A DNA stretch of 19,707 nucleotides from Aphodosoma sp045614825 (GTDB lineage: Bacteria; Bacteroidota; Bacteroidia; Bacteroidales; Paludibacteraceae). A program made the position numbers and the translations under genes. Location: contig JAZLDO010000085.1 of NCBI GenBank assembly GCA_045614825.1, positions 1 through 19,707 of the forward strand, in the 5' to 3' direction. Of the stretch, positions 1-7,164 are shown piece after piece; position 1 is the stretch's first letter; the number at the start of each line of letters is the position of its first letter. Below the pieces are notes generated by a model. That model searched no databases and was not told the DNA's origin. It was given only the letters and a program-made list of their open reading frames with translations.

Positions 1-1403
1 ACGATGTCGCTATTTTCTTTACCGATATAGCTGATGATGATGTTATTGTCGGTGATGTATTGTTGAGCCAATTGGTTGATAAGCGCAACAGGGAGTTGAG
101 GCAACACAGCCTTCATGTATTCATATTCGAATTCGATACCAGGGATAGGATCACCATCGAGGTAGTTGCGATAGTACTCTTCGGCATAGCTTTGTGATTG
201 GCGAGTAGTACGTTCGTTGTAGTAGCGTTCTACTGTAGCGAGGAATTCAGTTTTAGCGCGTTCGAGTTCGGCATTGGTAAATCCGTAGCGTTTGATTTTT
301 TCAACTTGAGTGAACATATCAGCCATAGAAGCTTTTTCTTTACCATCTTTAGGAATAGCGATGAATTCGAAAGCATCAGTTTCGCCCATTTGGTTGCCAT
401 AGCCACCCATAGCTTGGATGAAGTTAGCATTAGGGTTCATAGTGATTTCTTCGATGCGGTAAGAAATCATCATACGGATGATGTTGTTGATAGTAGTGAG
501 GAGGTAGCCTTGGTCGGTAGCGCGTACTTCGCGAGGCATAGTAGGGTGAAGGAATTCGATAGCGAGTTGAGTGAATTGAGCCTCTTTGTCGGTGTAGATA
601 GCTACGTGAGGAGCTCCATTTGTAGGGAGACCATAGCGAGGGCGTTCGCCGCGGTTAGAGCGAGCAGGGATTTTCGAGAAGAGGTTTTGGATTTTTTGTT
701 CCATTTTATCAACGTCGATATCACCTACTACAACGATACATTGGAGGTCTGGACCATACCAAAGTTCGTAATAGTCGCGGAGGGCTTGGTAAGTGAAGTT
801 GTTGATAACTGCAGTGTCGCCGATTACGTCGCGTTTAGCATATTGTGAGCCTGGGTATTTGAGTTTGTTACCCTCGCGCCACATACGGCGTTGAGCAGTG
901 TTGCCGGTGCGCCATTCTTCACGGATAACGCCACGTTCGTTGTCGATTTCAGCCTCTTGGAGAGCAATAGCGCAAGACCAATCGTGAAGAGCGAGGAGAG
1001 CGCTGTCGAGAATTTCTTCGCGAGTAGGCACGTTAGAGAGACGATATACAGTTTCATCGAGCGAAGTATAAGCATTGATGTTACTACCGAAGCCAACACC
1101 TACCGACTCGAAATAGTTAATGAGGAGTTTGTCAGGGAAATTAGTAGTACCATTGAACGCCATGTGTTCGAGGAAGTGAGCAAGACCATTTTGGTGGTCT
1201 TCTTCGAGGATAGCACCTACGGCTTGAGCGATGTGAAATTCACAACGTTCTTTAGGTTGGTTGTTGTAACGGATGTAGTAAGTAAGACCATTTTCGAGAA
1301 CACCATAGCGAATGCTAGAGTCCATTGGTAGAGGTTGAGGCATTTGAGCCATCAAGCTAGCAGCAAAGAGAATAGCTGCAAAGAGAGATAATAGCTTTTT
1401 CAT
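1..1403 (-). CDS. M16 family zinc metallopeptidase, secreted (partial, C-terminal part outside window)
   Basis: N-terminal 467 codons of a pitrilysin/insulinase-type protease; the rest lies beyond base 1. The start is the ATG at 1403, followed by a clear signal peptide (MKKLLSLFAAILFAASLMAQ), so the enzyme acts in the periplasm or envelope. The M16 zinc site is complete: HFLEH at residues 76-80, with Glu156 exactly 76 residues after the second His, in the segment IDNERGVIREEW. A second M16-type domain begins before the cut, with VAIYTDKEAQFTQLAIEF near residues 270-290. Family members of this type usually exceed 900 residues. Codon use (CTC, CGC, AAC, ATC, GCT) is markedly more selected than in neighbours, which suggests high expression. 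It is divergent from the AI-2E family gene and has its own promoter at 1487-1517. The family is certain; the substrate is unknown, with peptide degradation most likely. Confidence 0.95.
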   Translation of the reverse strand, partial: MKKLLSLFAAILFAASLMAQMPQPLPMDSSIRYGVLENGLTYYIRYNNQPKERCEFHIAQAVGAILEEDHQNGLAHFLEHMAFNGTTNFPDKLLINYFESVGVGFGSNINAYTSLDETVYRLSNVPTREEILDSALLALHDWSCAIALQEAEIDNERGVIREEWRTGNTAQRRMWREGNKLKYPGSQYAKRDVIGDTAVINNFTYQALRDYYELWYGPDLQCIVVVGDIDVDKMEQKIQNLFSKIPARSNRGERPRYGLPTNGAPHVAIYTDKEAQFTQLAIEFLHPTMPREVRATDQGYLLTTINNIIRMMISYRIEEITMNPNANFIQAMGGYGNQMGETDAFEFIAIPKDGKEKASMADMFTQVEKIKRYGFTNAELERAKTEFLATVERYYNERTTRQSQSYAEEYYRNYLDGDPIPGIEFEYEYMKAVLPQLPVALINQLAQQYITDNNIIISYIGKENSDI

Positions 1404-1448
1404 TTTTGTAGAGTTTATAATTTTTTTTAATTATTCAAAATTGGACTT

Positions 1449-1468
1449 ATTAGACTTGTTGGTCTAAT
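1449..1468 (-). promoter_or_regulatory. Stem-loop in the leader of the M16 peptidase mRNA
   Basis: ATTAGAC and GTCTAAT form a 7-bp stem around a 6-nt loop, and further pairs can form outside one mismatch. It sits between the predicted transcription start and the ATG. A role in mRNA stability is possible but not shown. Confidence 0.4.
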
Positions 1469-1486
1469 TAGTTATTTTTCATAGTG

Positions 1487-1517
1487 CAAAGTAACAGAAA
1501 ATTTTTTAATTACGCAA
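1487..1517 (-). promoter_or_regulatory. Bacteroidota-type promoter of the M16 peptidase gene
   Basis: On the minus strand, TTG (1515-1517) is followed after 20 bases by TTACTTTG (1487-1494), close to the Bacteroidota -33 TTG / -7 TAnnTTTG pattern. The leader to the ATG at 1403 would be about 80 bases. Confidence 0.7.
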
Positions 1518-1520
1518 GTG

Positions 1521-1543
1521 TTTTTATCGTTTTTCGATAAAAA
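1521..1543. promoter_or_regulatory. Perfect 9-bp palindrome between two divergent promoters
   Basis: TTTTTATCG and CGATAAAAA flank a 5-base T loop. The site lies just upstream of the -33 element of the M16 promoter and about 25 bases upstream of that of the AI-2E promoter. No gene ends here, so a terminator is unlikely; a protein-binding site is the better reading. Confidence 0.4.
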
Positions 1544-1566
1544 AGTATTTTTTTAATATTATTTAA

Positions 1567-1597
1567 TTGTATAGGTTGTAATTTTTGTGTAACTTTG
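1567..1597 (+). promoter_or_regulatory. Bacteroidota-type promoter of the AI-2E family permease gene
   Basis: TTG (1567-1569), a 20-base spacer and TAACTTTG (1590-1597) match the Bacteroidota consensus exactly. Transcription would start near 1603, about 70 bases before the ATG at 1672. It probably also drives the M6 protease, relA and cinA genes downstream. Confidence 0.75.
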
Positions 1598-1671
1598 CAT
1601 GTTATAATAGTGGGGGAAAAATAATGAGATGGGTGTATGGATAGGTATTAGTAATTTTAAAAATTGGATAT

Positions 1672-2748
1672 ATGAAATACACATTTGACAGAGTAGTCCG
1701 TTTGGTCATAGCGTTGGCTGTGATTGTTGGTTTGGCTTTGCTTGTGAATAGGTTGAGTAGTGTGTTGTTGCCGTTTTTGATTGGGTGGTTGTTGGCTTAT
1801 TTGATTCATCCGTTGGTGAAGTTTGTGCAATACAAGATGAAAGTGGGTAATAGGGGCGTGTCGATTGCGATTGCGCTACTGTTTATCGCTATTGTGATTG
1901 TGGGTGTGGGAGTTGTAGTGGTGCCGGCAGTGGTGAATGAAATTAAGTCAATGCACAATTCACAATTCACAATTCATAATTTTAAGTTTGGCTCTGATGC
2001 TGTGGCTTGGTTGGCGGGTGTTATGGAGAGTGTGGATGTGGAGAAATGGTTGAATCCTGACACGGTGAAGGGGGCGTTGGAGAGCTTGTTGCCAAGCGTG
2101 AAGGGTTTGGTGTCGGGCACATGGGAGGCAATTGCTGGTGTGTTTGTAGTGTTTGTGGTGTTCCTCTATGTGGTGTTTATTTTGATTGATTATGAGAAGA
2201 TTAATCGTGGTGCAAGGGAGATGATTCCGCCGAAATATAGAGAATTGGTGGAGGGAGTGTTTGAGGATTTGGAGAGTGGTATGAATAGATATTTTCGTGG
2301 GCAGAGCCTTGTGGCGTTGATTGTGGGTGTGATGTTTGCTATTGGTTTTAAGATTGTTGGATTGCCTATGGCTATCACGGTGGGGTTGTTTATAGGGGTA
2401 TTGAATTTGGTGCCTTATTTGCAGACTGTGGGTGTTGTGCCTGTTGTGCTGTTGTGTTTGGTGAAAAGCGCTGAAGGAGATGTAAATTTTTGGTGGGTGT
2501 TGTTGGGTTGTTTCATTGTTTTCTTGATTGTGCAGGGGATTCAGGATTTGTTTCTTGTGCCGAAGATTATGGGTAAGGCTATGGGACTCAATCCTGCGGT
2601 GATTTTGCTTTCGCTCTCGATTTGGGGGTCGTTACTTGGCATTGTGGGCATGATTATTGCGTTGCCTGTGACTACGTTGTTGATTTCGTATTATAAGAGA
2701 TTTATTCTTAATAATGAGGGGTTAGGAGTTAGGAATGAGGAATGTTAG
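1672..2748 (+). CDS. AI-2E family transporter (PF01594-like permease)
   Basis: A 358-residue polytopic inner-membrane protein. Hydrophobic N-terminal segments (about residues 10-45 and 60-90) precede a soluble stretch; the C-terminal half holds the conserved family core with about five more segments, including PMAITVGLFIGVLNLVPYLQ and GMIIALPVTTLL. Members act as exporters or ion antiporters; the named substrate autoinducer-2 holds for few of them, so substrate is left open. Two parts come from period-7 repeats: residues about 95-104 (HNSQFTIHNF) are encoded by the CACAATT tract at 1954-1981, and the last dozen residues plus the TAG stop lie in the tract at 2713-2747. The family usually needs neither. 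It is first in a + strand run, 24 bases before the M6 protease gene. Confidence 0.88.
   Translation: MKYTFDRVVRLVIALAVIVGLALLVNRLSSVLLPFLIGWLLAYLIHPLVKFVQYKMKVGNRGVSIAIALLFIAIVIVGVGVVVVPAVVNEIKSMHNSQFTIHNFKFGSDAVAWLAGVMESVDVEKWLNPDTVKGALESLLPSVKGLVSGTWEAIAGVFVVFVVFLYVVFILIDYEKINRGAREMIPPKYRELVEGVFEDLESGMNRYFRGQSLVALIVGVMFAIGFKIVGLPMAITVGLFIGVLNLVPYLQTVGVVPVVLLCLVKSAEGDVNFWWVLLGCFIVFLIVQGIQDLFLVPKIMGKAMGLNPAVILLSLSIWGSLLGIVGMIIALPVTTLLISYYKRFILNNEGLGVRNEEC
1954..1981 (+). repeat. Heptamer tract, CACAATT family, inside the AI-2E permease gene
   Basis: Four contiguous 7-base units: three CACAATT and one CATAATT. The same unit in another phase (CAATTCA) begins the tract at 8886. It lies in frame in the soluble loop after the N-terminal membrane segments. 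Confidence 0.85.
2713..2747 (+). repeat. Heptamer tract, GGTTAGG/AATGAGG family, at the 3' end of the AI-2E permease gene
   Basis: Period-7 units AATGAGG, GGTTAGG, AGTTAGG, AATGAGG and AATGTTA. The stop codon of the permease is within the last unit, so the C-terminal tail is repeat-derived. Confidence 0.7.
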
Positions 2749-2772
2749 ATACTTTAGAATAGTAAATTTGAT

Positions 2773-4953
2773 ATGAAAAGATTTTTTGTTTTTGTGGTAT
2801 TTTGTGTGTTGTGCATAGGGATAGGGGCTGTGCCTGCTAAACCTGGGATTATAACATTAGTTCAACCTGATGGTACAGAGGTTAAGGTAAGGTTGCGTGG
2901 TGATGAGAATTGTCATTATTATGAGACGTTGGAAGGGGATAGATTACAGATTACGGATTACAAATCACAGATTACAAATCACAGATTACAGAGTGCAGAT
3001 AACAGAGTGCAGATTACAGATGATACTCAGCTCTCAATCAAGAAAAGAGTGCATCCAAATTCTCAAATCTCAACTCTCAATTTAAAACGAGCTCCACATC
3101 AAGCTAAGAGGGGATTGGTGATTTTGGTGGAGTTTAAGGATGTGGCGTTTAAGAAAACGCGTCAGAATTTTGATGATTTATTGAACAAAGAGGGGTATGA
3201 CTATAATGGTGCTACGGGGTCGGCACGAGATTATTTCTGTGATGCATCGAATGGGCAGTATGTACCTCAATTTGATATATATGGACCATATAAACTTGAT
3301 AGAAATATGAGTTATTATGGTCAGAATGATTGGGAAGGTTTGGATAAACATCCAGACCAAATGGTGGTGGATGCGGTTGCTAAATTGGATGCTGCAGAAA
3401 ATATAAATTTTGTGGATTACGATACTGATAATGACGGATATATTGATAATTTATTTGTTTATTATGCAGGTTATGGCGAGAATGAGGGAGCTCCTGAAAA
3501 CACTATTTGGCCACATGCGTGGGAGGTGTATGACGAGTATGTTGAGGGGCAGTTGGTTTATGATAGTAAGAAAATAAAAGGCTATGCTTGTACGTCGGAA
3601 TTGCAAGGTACGAGTGGCTCGACTATGTGTGGTATTGGTACTTTCTGTCACGAATTTAGTCATGTGTTGGGATTGCCTGATTTTTATGTAACTGATTATT
3701 CGTCTTCGCATAAAACTCCAGGCGATTGGGATATTATGGATTCGGGTTCGTATCTTAACGATGGCAATACGCCTCCTACATATTCGGCTCACGAGCGATT
3801 TTATCTTGGTTGGCTCACTCCCGAAATATTGAATGAGGCTGGCAACTATGAACTTGAGGAGTTGCAAAAAAGCAATAAGACGTATATTATTACATCGTCG
3901 GGAACTCATAATTTAGATGGCGGTAATCCGAACTCTAACACATATTATTTGTTGGAAAATCGTCAGAAAACAGGGTGGGATAGTTATTTGCCTGGGCATG
4001 GATTGATGATTTCGAAGACTGTGTATGATGAAGATAAATGGTATAATAACATACCGAATAATAATAAAAATAGTCAAGGGTATGATATAATAGAAGCAGA
4101 TGGGAAAGCTCCGAATGGTACTTATGGTAAGGCTGGAGATTTGTTTCCAGGTTCGTCGAACGTGACTTCATATGCCCCTTATGCCGAATATCCAATCACT
4201 GATATAGAGGAAGTTGGTGGGGTAATTCGCTTTGGATTTATGGGTGGTGCTTCGAGCGAAAATCCAGATACACCTGAAAATCCTGGTACAGGCGATGATG
4301 ACATAAATATGGTGGGAGATTGTTTTGAAGAGACATTTGATGGTTTGACTGCCACTAGTAGCGAAGATATAACTTTGAAGATTGATGATTATGCCGATAA
4401 TTCGGGCTGGGGAGGGTATAAATTATTTTGTAGTTCGGGCTCGTTGAAAGTTGGGTCGAGCAAGTATGCAGGTTATGCGATTACCCCATCTTTGCCATTT
4501 GAGGGCGATGTGCAAGTTGAATTTGTTGGTCGAGGATATAATGAAGATGCAATTATTAGTTTTGAGGTAGATGGTGTAGTGGTGGAAGAGAGATTTGTGG
4601 CATCGCAAAACTCGACGCTGACTTTTGTAGTGGATGATTTCGAGAGAAACTCGGTTATGAAAATTTATGCCAATACAAATCGTTTTTATATAGATAATAT
4701 AAAATTCTGTGCTGAAGTGACCTCAACAATAAGCGACAATGAAACTGAATCGGGACTTTGTTTGATGGTAAATGGAGCCAATTGTCAATTGCTTAATTTG
4801 TCAGATGAGGCTCAAATTGTTTGTTTTGACATATCGGGACGCATATTGTGGAGTGTTGTTGCCGATAGTAGTTATGACTTTAAACGGCCAACGGGATTTT
4901 ATTTGTTGCGAGTTATCAATTGTGGAAAAGAATCTATTTTGAAAGGAATATAA
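2773..4953 (+). CDS. Secreted M6 family metalloprotease with a T9SS-type C-terminal sorting domain
   Basis: 726 residues. A signal peptide (about residues 1-19) leads into a short pro-region, then the M6 catalytic domain (about 110-490). Its zinc motif is HEFSHVLGLPD at residues 293-303 (HExxHxxGxxD), followed by the Met-turn-like segment DWDIMDSGSY. After a Pro/Asn-rich linker (about 495-515) comes a beta-sandwich-like domain (about 517-645). The last 70 residues resemble a T9SS type A sorting domain (FDISGRILW, then PTGFYLLRV and a terminal Lys), so the product should be exported across the outer membrane by the T9SS, in agreement with porQ at 16549. The pro-region is expanded by an 84-base heptamer tract (residues 57-84) and a second short one (97-103). 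Likely role: extracellular protein degradation for nutrition or virulence. Immunogenic-type (InhA-like) function is not implied. Confidence 0.92.
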   Translation: MKRFFVFVVFCVLCIGIGAVPAKPGIITLVQPDGTEVKVRLRGDENCHYYETLEGDRLQITDYKSQITNHRLQSADNRVQITDDTQLSIKKRVHPNSQISTLNLKRAPHQAKRGLVILVEFKDVAFKKTRQNFDDLLNKEGYDYNGATGSARDYFCDASNGQYVPQFDIYGPYKLDRNMSYYGQNDWEGLDKHPDQMVVDAVAKLDAAENINFVDYDTDNDGYIDNLFVYYAGYGENEGAPENTIWPHAWEVYDEYVEGQLVYDSKKIKGYACTSELQGTSGSTMCGIGTFCHEFSHVLGLPDFYVTDYSSSHKTPGDWDIMDSGSYLNDGNTPPTYSAHERFYLGWLTPEILNEAGNYELEELQKSNKTYIITSSGTHNLDGGNPNSNTYYLLENRQKTGWDSYLPGHGLMISKTVYDEDKWYNNIPNNNKNSQGYDIIEADGKAPNGTYGKAGDLFPGSSNVTSYAPYAEYPITDIEEVGGVIRFGFMGGASSENPDTPENPGTGDDDINMVGDCFEETFDGLTATSSEDITLKIDDYADNSGWGGYKLFCSSGSLKVGSSKYAGYAITPSLPFEGDVQVEFVGRGYNEDAIISFEVDGVVVEERFVASQNSTLTFVVDDFERNSVMKIYANTNRFYIDNIKFCAEVTSTISDNETESGLCLMVNGANCQLLNLSDEAQIVCFDISGRILWSVVADSSYDFKRPTGFYLLRVINCGKESILKGI
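2941..3024 (+). repeat. 84-base heptamer tract, AGATTAC family, inside the M6 protease gene
   Basis: Twelve contiguous units, five of them exactly AGATTAC, the others variants such as GGATTAC, AAATCAC and AGAGTGC. Since 3 x 7 = 21, it encodes four degenerate heptapeptides, the first being RLQITDY and the last RVQITDD. Length is a multiple of 3, so the frame is kept. Confidence 0.9.
3061..3081 (+). repeat. Heptamer tract, TCTCAAN family, inside the M6 protease gene
   Basis: Three units: TCTCAAA, TCTCAAC and TCTCAAT. An isolated TCTCAAT lies about 30 bases upstream, and the same units occur at 8914-8941. Confidence 0.75.
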
Positions 4954-4956
4954 TAG

Positions 4957-7164
4957 ATGGATAAAAAAGAGTTTTTGAGGGTTTATCGCAATTTTATGAA
5001 TGTCGAAGGACGAAAGATAGACCCAAAATATATGGAGCGATTGAAGGATGATATCCGTCGATTCACGGCGGAGCATGATGTGTCGCTCGATGCATTGGCT
5101 AAGTCGATGCGTACGGCTATGATTGCTCACCGCGAGATTTCGTTGGGGCACCACTCGATTGAGGCTATATTGCTTTATACGTTGATATATAAGACCGAAA
5201 CTCCAATTGCCTATGTTGAGGAGCGTTATGGCGAGACAACAGCCGAGTTGGTCGAGGGGATGATGAAGGTGTATGACTTGTATTATCGTCAACAGTCGTC
5301 TACTAGCACTCAGCAGTCTGGTAGTGGTGTAGTGCAGAGCGACAACTTCCGTAAGTTGTTGATTTCGTTGGCTCGAGATGTGCGTGTGATTATGATAATG
5401 ATAGTCGAACGCCTTGACACAATGCGCAATTTGCAATACTATGGCGAACTAGAGCAACAAGAGATTGCATGTGAGGTGTCGTACCTTTATGCGCCATTAG
5501 CACACCGCATGGGCTTATATGGCATCAAGACCGAATTGGAAGACCTCTCGCTAAAGTTCACTTCACGAGAGGTGTATAAAGAGATTGCAACGAAACTGAA
5601 TGAGACTAAGCGTAGTCGCGATGCCTATATTAAGAAGTTTATTGAACCAGTCAAGGCTCGACTTGAGGCAGAGGGGTTGAAGTTTTCGATTAAGGGCAGA
5701 ACTAAGAGTATCCACTCAATTTGGAATAAGATACGCAAACAGCAGGTGCCTTTCGAGAAGGTGTATGATTTGTTCGCTATACGTGTTATTATAGATTGTC
5801 CCGTAGAACGCGAGAAGGCGGCATGTTGGCAGGCATTCTCGGTGGTAACGGATATGTACACCGCCAACACTAAGCGTTTGCGCGACTGGATATCGGTGCC
5901 TAAAAGCAATGGATATGAGTCGTTGCATGTGACGGTTATGGGCCCCGAAGGTAAGTGGGTAGAGGTGCAAATTCGCACCGAGCGCATGGACGAAGTGGCA
6001 GAGAAGGGTGTAGCAGCACACTGGAAGTATAAAGGAGGAAAGAGTGACTCGGCACAGATGGACGAGTGGCTCAAAAATCTACGCGATATGCTCGAACAAG
6101 GCGGTGGCGAAGACGAAGATGGTACAGAGGTGATGAACGAGTTCAAAATGCAACTCTACGACGATGATGTCTTTGTTTTTACACCTAAAGGCGATTTGCA
6201 TCAATTGCATCGTGGGGCTACGGTGTTGGATTTCGCTTTTGGTATCCACACCAAGATAGGCTCACAATGTATGGGTGCTATTGTCAATGGCAAACATGTA
6301 AGCTTCAAATACGAACTTCAGAATGGTGACCAAGTCGAAGTAATTACCTCGCCAACACAATCGCCACGTGCCGATTGGCTCAATTGGGCTAAAACATCGA
6401 AGGCCCGTTCGCGCATCAAACAAGCATTGAAAGAGGCCGAACATAAAGAGGCTGAGAATGGACGCGAGACATTGTTGCGAAGATTGAAGAACTGGAAGTT
6501 GGAGTTCGATGATGCATTGATAGGTCGTGCATACAGAAAGTTAGGTTATAAGACCTTCTCGGATTTTTATGTGGCTATCAATCAAGATAAGGTGAACCTC
6601 TTGCAATTACGTGATTGGTTGGTAGATGGGTTCGATACACAAGAGCAATCTACAACGCCTCGTTCGGCTGAAGGATTCGAACAAGAGACCGAATTGCAAC
6701 GCATCACAGCTAAAGATGATGCCCTTGTGATTGACCGCAATTTGAAGAATGTGGATTATACCCTCGCTCGTTGTTGTAACCCAATATATGGCGATGAGAT
6801 TTTTGGTTTTGTATCGGTGAATGGTGGCATCAAAATTCACAAAAAAGATTGTCCGAATGCGCCACAACTCATATCTCGTTTCGGCTACCGCATAGTCAAT
6901 GCCCGTTGGGCTGGTGGCTCTACAGGTGGCGAATATACTACTACGATACGTATTATTGGGCGCGACGATATAGGTATTGTAACCAATATTACATCAGTGA
7001 TTAGTAAAGAACAAGGTATTAATATGCGCTCTATATCAGTAGATTCTAATGCTGGTTTATTTGAGGGCACTATCACTCTTGTTGTGCATCAAGCATCGCA
7101 ACTTGAGGCATTATTCAAAAAACTACGCACCATCAAAGGTGTTAAACAGATATTCCGTGTATGA
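4957..7164 (+). CDS. relA: RelA/SpoT family (p)ppGpp synthetase with degenerate hydrolase domain
   Basis: 735 residues with the long RSH architecture. Residues about 25-185 align with the HD hydrolase fold but lack its catalytic marks: the HDxxED position reads YTLIYKT, and the usual ADRLHNMRT reads VERLDTMRN. Hydrolysis of ppGpp is therefore unlikely. The synthetase domain (about 235-360) is intact, with VPKSNGYESLHVTV, VEVQIRT and GVAAHWKYK. The charge motif before it is RLRD (307-310), nearer to the RxKD of bifunctional enzymes than to the ExDD of E. coli RelA. Then follow TGS (about 395-460), a Cys-containing region (RCCNPIYGDEIFGF) and a C-terminal ACT domain (about 660-735). A Ser/Gln-rich insert lies at about 112-130. 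It starts 3 bases after the protease stop and overlaps cinA by ATGA. Role: stringent response; a separate SpoT-type hydrolase must exist elsewhere. Confidence 0.93.
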   Translation: MDKKEFLRVYRNFMNVEGRKIDPKYMERLKDDIRRFTAEHDVSLDALAKSMRTAMIAHREISLGHHSIEAILLYTLIYKTETPIAYVEERYGETTAELVEGMMKVYDLYYRQQSSTSTQQSGSGVVQSDNFRKLLISLARDVRVIMIMIVERLDTMRNLQYYGELEQQEIACEVSYLYAPLAHRMGLYGIKTELEDLSLKFTSREVYKEIATKLNETKRSRDAYIKKFIEPVKARLEAEGLKFSIKGRTKSIHSIWNKIRKQQVPFEKVYDLFAIRVIIDCPVEREKAACWQAFSVVTDMYTANTKRLRDWISVPKSNGYESLHVTVMGPEGKWVEVQIRTERMDEVAEKGVAAHWKYKGGKSDSAQMDEWLKNLRDMLEQGGGEDEDGTEVMNEFKMQLYDDDVFVFTPKGDLHQLHRGATVLDFAFGIHTKIGSQCMGAIVNGKHVSFKYELQNGDQVEVITSPTQSPRADWLNWAKTSKARSRIKQALKEAEHKEAENGRETLLRRLKNWKLEFDDALIGRAYRKLGYKTFSDFYVAINQDKVNLLQLRDWLVDGFDTQEQSTTPRSAEGFEQETELQRITAKDDALVIDRNLKNVDYTLARCCNPIYGDEIFGFVSVNGGIKIHKKDCPNAPQLISRFGYRIVNARWAGGSTGGEYTTTIRIIGRDDIGIVTNITSVISKEQGINMRSISVDSNAGLFEGTITLVVHQASQLEALFKKLRTIKGVKQIFRV

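Noticed and set aside
198..1331. Open frames on the + strand opposite the M16 peptidase.
   Set aside because: The minus strand encodes a full M16 domain with signal peptide and HxxEH; the + frames have no recognisable motif and follow from its codon bias.
2762..2769. TAAATTTG as a promoter for the M6 protease.
   Set aside because: It ends three bases before the ATG, so transcription would start inside the gene; no TTG at the right distance was sought or needed.
2941..3024. Possible CRISPR-like or protein-binding iteron array.
   Set aside because: Units are contiguous 7-mers without spacers, in frame in a coding region, and have no cas or replication gene nearby.
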